Source: Haliclystus octoradiatus
Lineage: Eukaryota; Cnidaria; Staurozoa; Stauromedusae; Haliclystidae
Direction: 5' to 3'
Assembly (NCBI GenBank): GCA_916610825.1
Contig: OU744453.1
Span: forward strand, 4,811,845 to 4,875,844
DNA: 64,000 nucleotides
In this document: piece after piece, positions 60,978-64,000 of the stretch
How positions within the stretch are numbered: the first letter of the stretch is position 1
Layout of the letters: every line of letters starts with the position of its first letter
The notes under the pieces: generated by a model
Database searches by the model: none
What the model saw: the letters and a program-made list of their open reading frames with translations, nothing else
What the model was told of the DNA's origin: nothing
Made by a program: the position numbers and the translations under genes

Positions 60978-62765
60978 CTACAAAAAGAAATAGTAATTTC
61001 AACAAATTAGAAGCAACATATTACAAACAAGACTTCACTCCCTCTCGATGAATACTAGTAGTAAAACTTGTAAACAAAAACACTTACTGGAGTGACCTAG
61101 ACAAAGCAAAGGTGTTATTCAATCCATGATGGAAGGATTCTTTAATACAATAGGAATTTCTTTAACACAAAAGGAAGAGAACAATGGCAACGAAATTAAT
61201 ATTCACAACAATTCATTTAATGTTGCATAACCTTGTGTGCTTTGATCGAAGTCTAAGAAGACCTTTATAACCTCTACAATTGACATTCAATTTCACTCAT
61301 GTATGGCCAACAAGGTGTCCCAAAGATATGGGCATATATCTTTTCTTGGAAATGGACAATTTCTTTTTCTCGAGAAAAAATTAGGATTTTTTCAAGTCTA
61401 GACTTTGTTATTTTTCTCTACTGAACTATCTTGTCATGAGTCCCGACTTTCGAAAGAGCACAATAAGAATTGTGTCAAATTTTGATATTAGGACATCTGG
61501 CGATGCGTGCTTACTGTTAAAAGTCAACATCATATCGAACATTTTGACCTAATCGAACACTTTGTGCAGCCGAAACTTCCGCCATGGGCGCTTCGCTTTT
61601 TCTACTTGAACGTTGTATCCAGTCTCTTATATGATTCAGTGGTTTATACACCTAATACACTTTCAATGTTGACAGAAAAACTGAAAGAATCATCGCCATC
61701 ATCATCATCATTTATTCAGAAACCTGATCAGTTCTACAATAACTGTTTTTTACAAGACTGTATTATTTGTTGTTGTCAAACTTTCAAGCTAAGTTGCAAA
61801 GAGTTTTTGAAACAGCGTATGTTTTTACCATCGATAGAAGATATAGCTTTTTCTTCTGAATCTGTCTAGTTCCTTTTTACACCGTTTGCTCTCAACGATG
61901 TCTTAACAAATTTGACATAATTTTAATTATTCTAATGTTTTCCAAATAATGCTGGCCAATTCGCAAGGTGTAGTGGAGGTGTTGAGCCCATCAAATAATA
62001 GAATCACAACAGGACAGTATGGACAAGGAAAGTAACTTTACGATCAAACCCTTCTTAGCTCAAATACATATAAAAAGGTCATAGAAACGGGAAAAAGATT
62101 ACCTAATATCTATATGATGTCTGAATTTTATATATCACGATTCCATTCTCAAAATACGAATCAGACTTTCAGCGAAGTCTTAAATTAGATTAGAATCAGA
62201 TATATTTAGCAAAAGTTTGTACTACATGTGTTTGGTGCTTGTCCAAGACTTCCAGATGTGTGTTGACTTTGGTCGCGTGACTGTGCTTTGCGAATTGACT
62301 TGATAGATTCCAAGAAGTCATTTGATTCGCACCCGGGGTTCGAATATTTACTAAAACTTTGGAGAGATTTTTTTTTTTCAAGAGGATGTGAATACAAGTT
62401 AATGTTTTGATTTCGCGAAGACGAAATGTTATCCATCTTGGAATTTTCAACAAAATCTATTTTTTAAAGTATCACTATTAATAAGCCAATATTTCATATA
62501 GCATGTATCCCAGTTGCATTTGATAAATTAATAAGTAACCACTTCCTACCCTTGGATCAATTTTATACCTAGTGATGCGTGTAGGATTTGCTAGCATCAT
62601 GTAAACAAGTTCACCTTAAGTCTCACATATTACTCTATGATCTAAATCTGTTTGGTAATGAGGCTTGTGCCCTTTGTTATTTCCACTGTTTATTGGAGAA
62701 GAAAGAGGTATTTTGAAGTTGCCTTGGTTGTCTTTTTCCCAAATGCGATATTGGAGGAGCTTTAT

Positions 62766-62870
62766 GTTTTTCGTTATTTAGTTTATTTGTCTGATGATTA
62801 GGTAAGCATGAAACTATTAATAACAATTATGAATTTTTAGTCTCTGACTCTACCTATTATATATTATATA
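62766..62870 (+). ncRNA. PLE 3' module with hammerhead-like motif, copy 2
   Basis: CTGATGA (62791-62797), a decayed stem II, intact GAAAC (62810-62814), then CTA...TAG and GTC (62840-62842). High similarity to 26870-26960, including the upstream block TTTTTCGTTATTTAGTTTAT. Stem I is not evident. Confidence 0.5.
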
Positions 62871-63289
62871 TCACTTTATATACTCTATATTATTGTTGTT
62901 TTCATACTAAATCAATCCTCTTTGTGGCTTTTTAATTTGTCAAATCTTCCTCGTAAACACAGCATGTTTATATTGAACATTCGAACACGACTTTATTTAA
63001 GAAGATTTTACGCGTGATCATGATTTTGAGCTTCGATTGAGGTCTAAATATACTGTTTATTCACTTTATAAAACAAATATAAGACAATTATGATGCATGA
63101 TACAGAAAATGTATGTGTTATAGGCGACTCGTATTCAAAAGGTCAACATTTTTTAGCCTTCTTCATTTGTCAATACGCATGTTTGTAGACATATTTACCA
63201 TAATCAGGCTCCCTCCTTTACTGGTTTAAAGTCAAAAACATGTATATTAGTATGTTACAAAACATTTGTATGTTATTATATTACTTATA

Positions 63290-63400
63290 TTTTTTTTTAC
63301 TGATGATTGCTATACGGAAGCATGAAAGATAAAGTAAACATCATTACAACGTTTGTTCTCTAACTCCCTTCTACTTCAATTATTATTATTCTTACCATTT
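63290..63400 (+). repeat. PLE 3' module, diverged copy 3
   Basis: CTGATGA (63300-63306), stem TGCT/AGCA, then GAAAG (63324-63328) and GTTCTCTAACTCCC. More diverged than the other two copies, but the stem II of the motif is better preserved. Confidence 0.4.
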
Positions 63401-63485
63401 TTCTTTTTCATCTTTCTTAACGATATAAATATATTAATTAATATAGTTTTGATGGACATTAGGTATATAATATATCAATACGCAC

Positions 63486-63625
63486 CACTGAAGGGGGACA
63501 TTTGAACCAATATTTAGTAAATCTTTTTAAATCTTTCACAAGAGAAATGTTGTAACCATTTGGATCCAAAGTCAATACAACTTTATCAATCAAGGCGCAG
63601 TTGGATGCTGCTTTGCTGAATTTCA
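63486..63625 (-). CDS. candidate internal exon, unknown family
   Basis: Acceptor TTTCCAG (AG at 63627-63626), then 140 bp read from phase 1 to phase 0: KFSKAASNCALIDKVVLTLD, then NGYNISLVKDLKRF and WFKCPP. The donor is weak (GTGCGT at 63485, or GTGGTG three bases earlier in the same phase). The frame stays open to TAA just beyond. Residue usage is protein-like. It joins in phase with 60849-60977. Confidence 0.45.
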
Positions 63626-64000
63626 CTGGAAATAATACATATACATATTATTAGCAATATCCTCCTTTATACTTCTGGAATTGTTTTAATTACTGTATTA
63701 CTAAATAATTTGTCGCGGAATAATCATTGGCGGATATCTGACCATCAGAAAATAGATAACATACTATCTACCAAGGAAGCCGATAAAACAGCCGATTTAT
63801 AGTATTGTCATATCAATAATGTACTTCCCTTTCTATGTTAATTAAAATAACAGAAGTAAACGATAATATGGTGTTGCAACCATATACATGTTCTTGTGTT
63901 CTTCAAATGAGATACGGTTGCTACCATTAAGTCACTAGTGAGATTTGTTATCTAACGTGCAATCAAAAAAGCTATTGATGACGCTGAAGCAATGGAATTT
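63626..64000. other. upstream intron sequence
   Basis: No exon or repeat recognised up to the window end. Confidence 0.45.

Larger units (their letters stand above)
60978..63485. other. probable intron with PLE 3' modules
   Basis: If the two minus-strand exons belong together this is their intron. It holds two PLE-type 3' modules (62766-62870 and 63290-63400). A 120-codon plus-strand frame at 61507-61869 starts with GTG and has no recognised domain. The overlapping minus-strand frames at 62196-62453 are not convincing. Confidence 0.45.

Noticed and set aside
61507..61869. 120-codon plus-strand frame as a gene
   Set aside because: It starts with GTG, has a Ser run and no recognised domain; kept only as a note in the intron entry.
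62320..62345. tRNA or tRNA-derived SINE (GGTTCGAATA box)
   Set aside because: Only a B-box-like stretch is present; no A box at the right distance and no cloverleaf.

Overview
This is an AT-rich metazoan window, probably from a marine invertebrate. The evidence is GT-AG introns, thrombospondin type-1 (TSP1) and PAN/apple-like exons, and a mix of Ty1/copia, Ty3/gypsy, CR1-like LINE, Penelope-like (PLE), hAT-like and Tc1/mariner-like elements. I could not place the species. Most of the sequence is transposable element or satellite; host coding sequence is sparse and lies in small exons.

Layout. 1-1890: 3' half of a broken Ty1/copia element on +. 1891-4795: no convincing gene. 4796-4995: assembly gap. 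4996-18188: the 5' part of one minus-strand host gene encoding a signal peptide, a PAN/apple-like domain, a 31-bp linker exon and at least five TSP1 repeats. Four TSP1 exons are exactly 171 bp (phase 1-1) and the fifth runs into the gap; two exon-plus-intron units are clear tandem duplicates. Its introns hold MITEs, microsatellites, a 219-bp palindrome and a broken CR1-like LINE joined head-on to a second LINE fragment. 18942-23954: a hAT-like MITE with a perfect 8-bp target duplication, carrying a 4.2-kb Ty3/gypsy element with LTRs identical by eye. 26284-26957: a 5'-truncated PLE with GIY-YIG domain, followed by a hammerhead-ribozyme-like motif.

27672-48502 is the most striking object: a 20.8-kb unit flanked by TTAA on both sides, with about 271-bp terminal inverted repeats. 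Inside is an A+B (40+45 bp) satellite that runs in one orientation for about 2 kb, inverts at about 29733, and runs the other way for 18.5 kb. It looks like a giant foldback-type element. It sits inside a locally duplicated host unit of about 2.3 kb, and the second copy of that unit (50.3-50.8 kb) lacks the element, so it serves as an approximate empty site.

53585-55328 is a 1.74-kb element with 12-bp TIRs that contains a phase-coherent spliced microgene (44 codons, four GT-AG introns). Further MITE-like and tandem repeats follow. At 60849-60977 and 63486-63625 are two candidate 3' exons of another minus-strand gene, Cys-rich and of unknown family.

The host genes do not form an evident pathway. 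The window is mainly a record of nested insertion, tandem duplication and inversion in intronic and intergenic DNA. Similarities to families are judged by eye from motifs; no database search was run.
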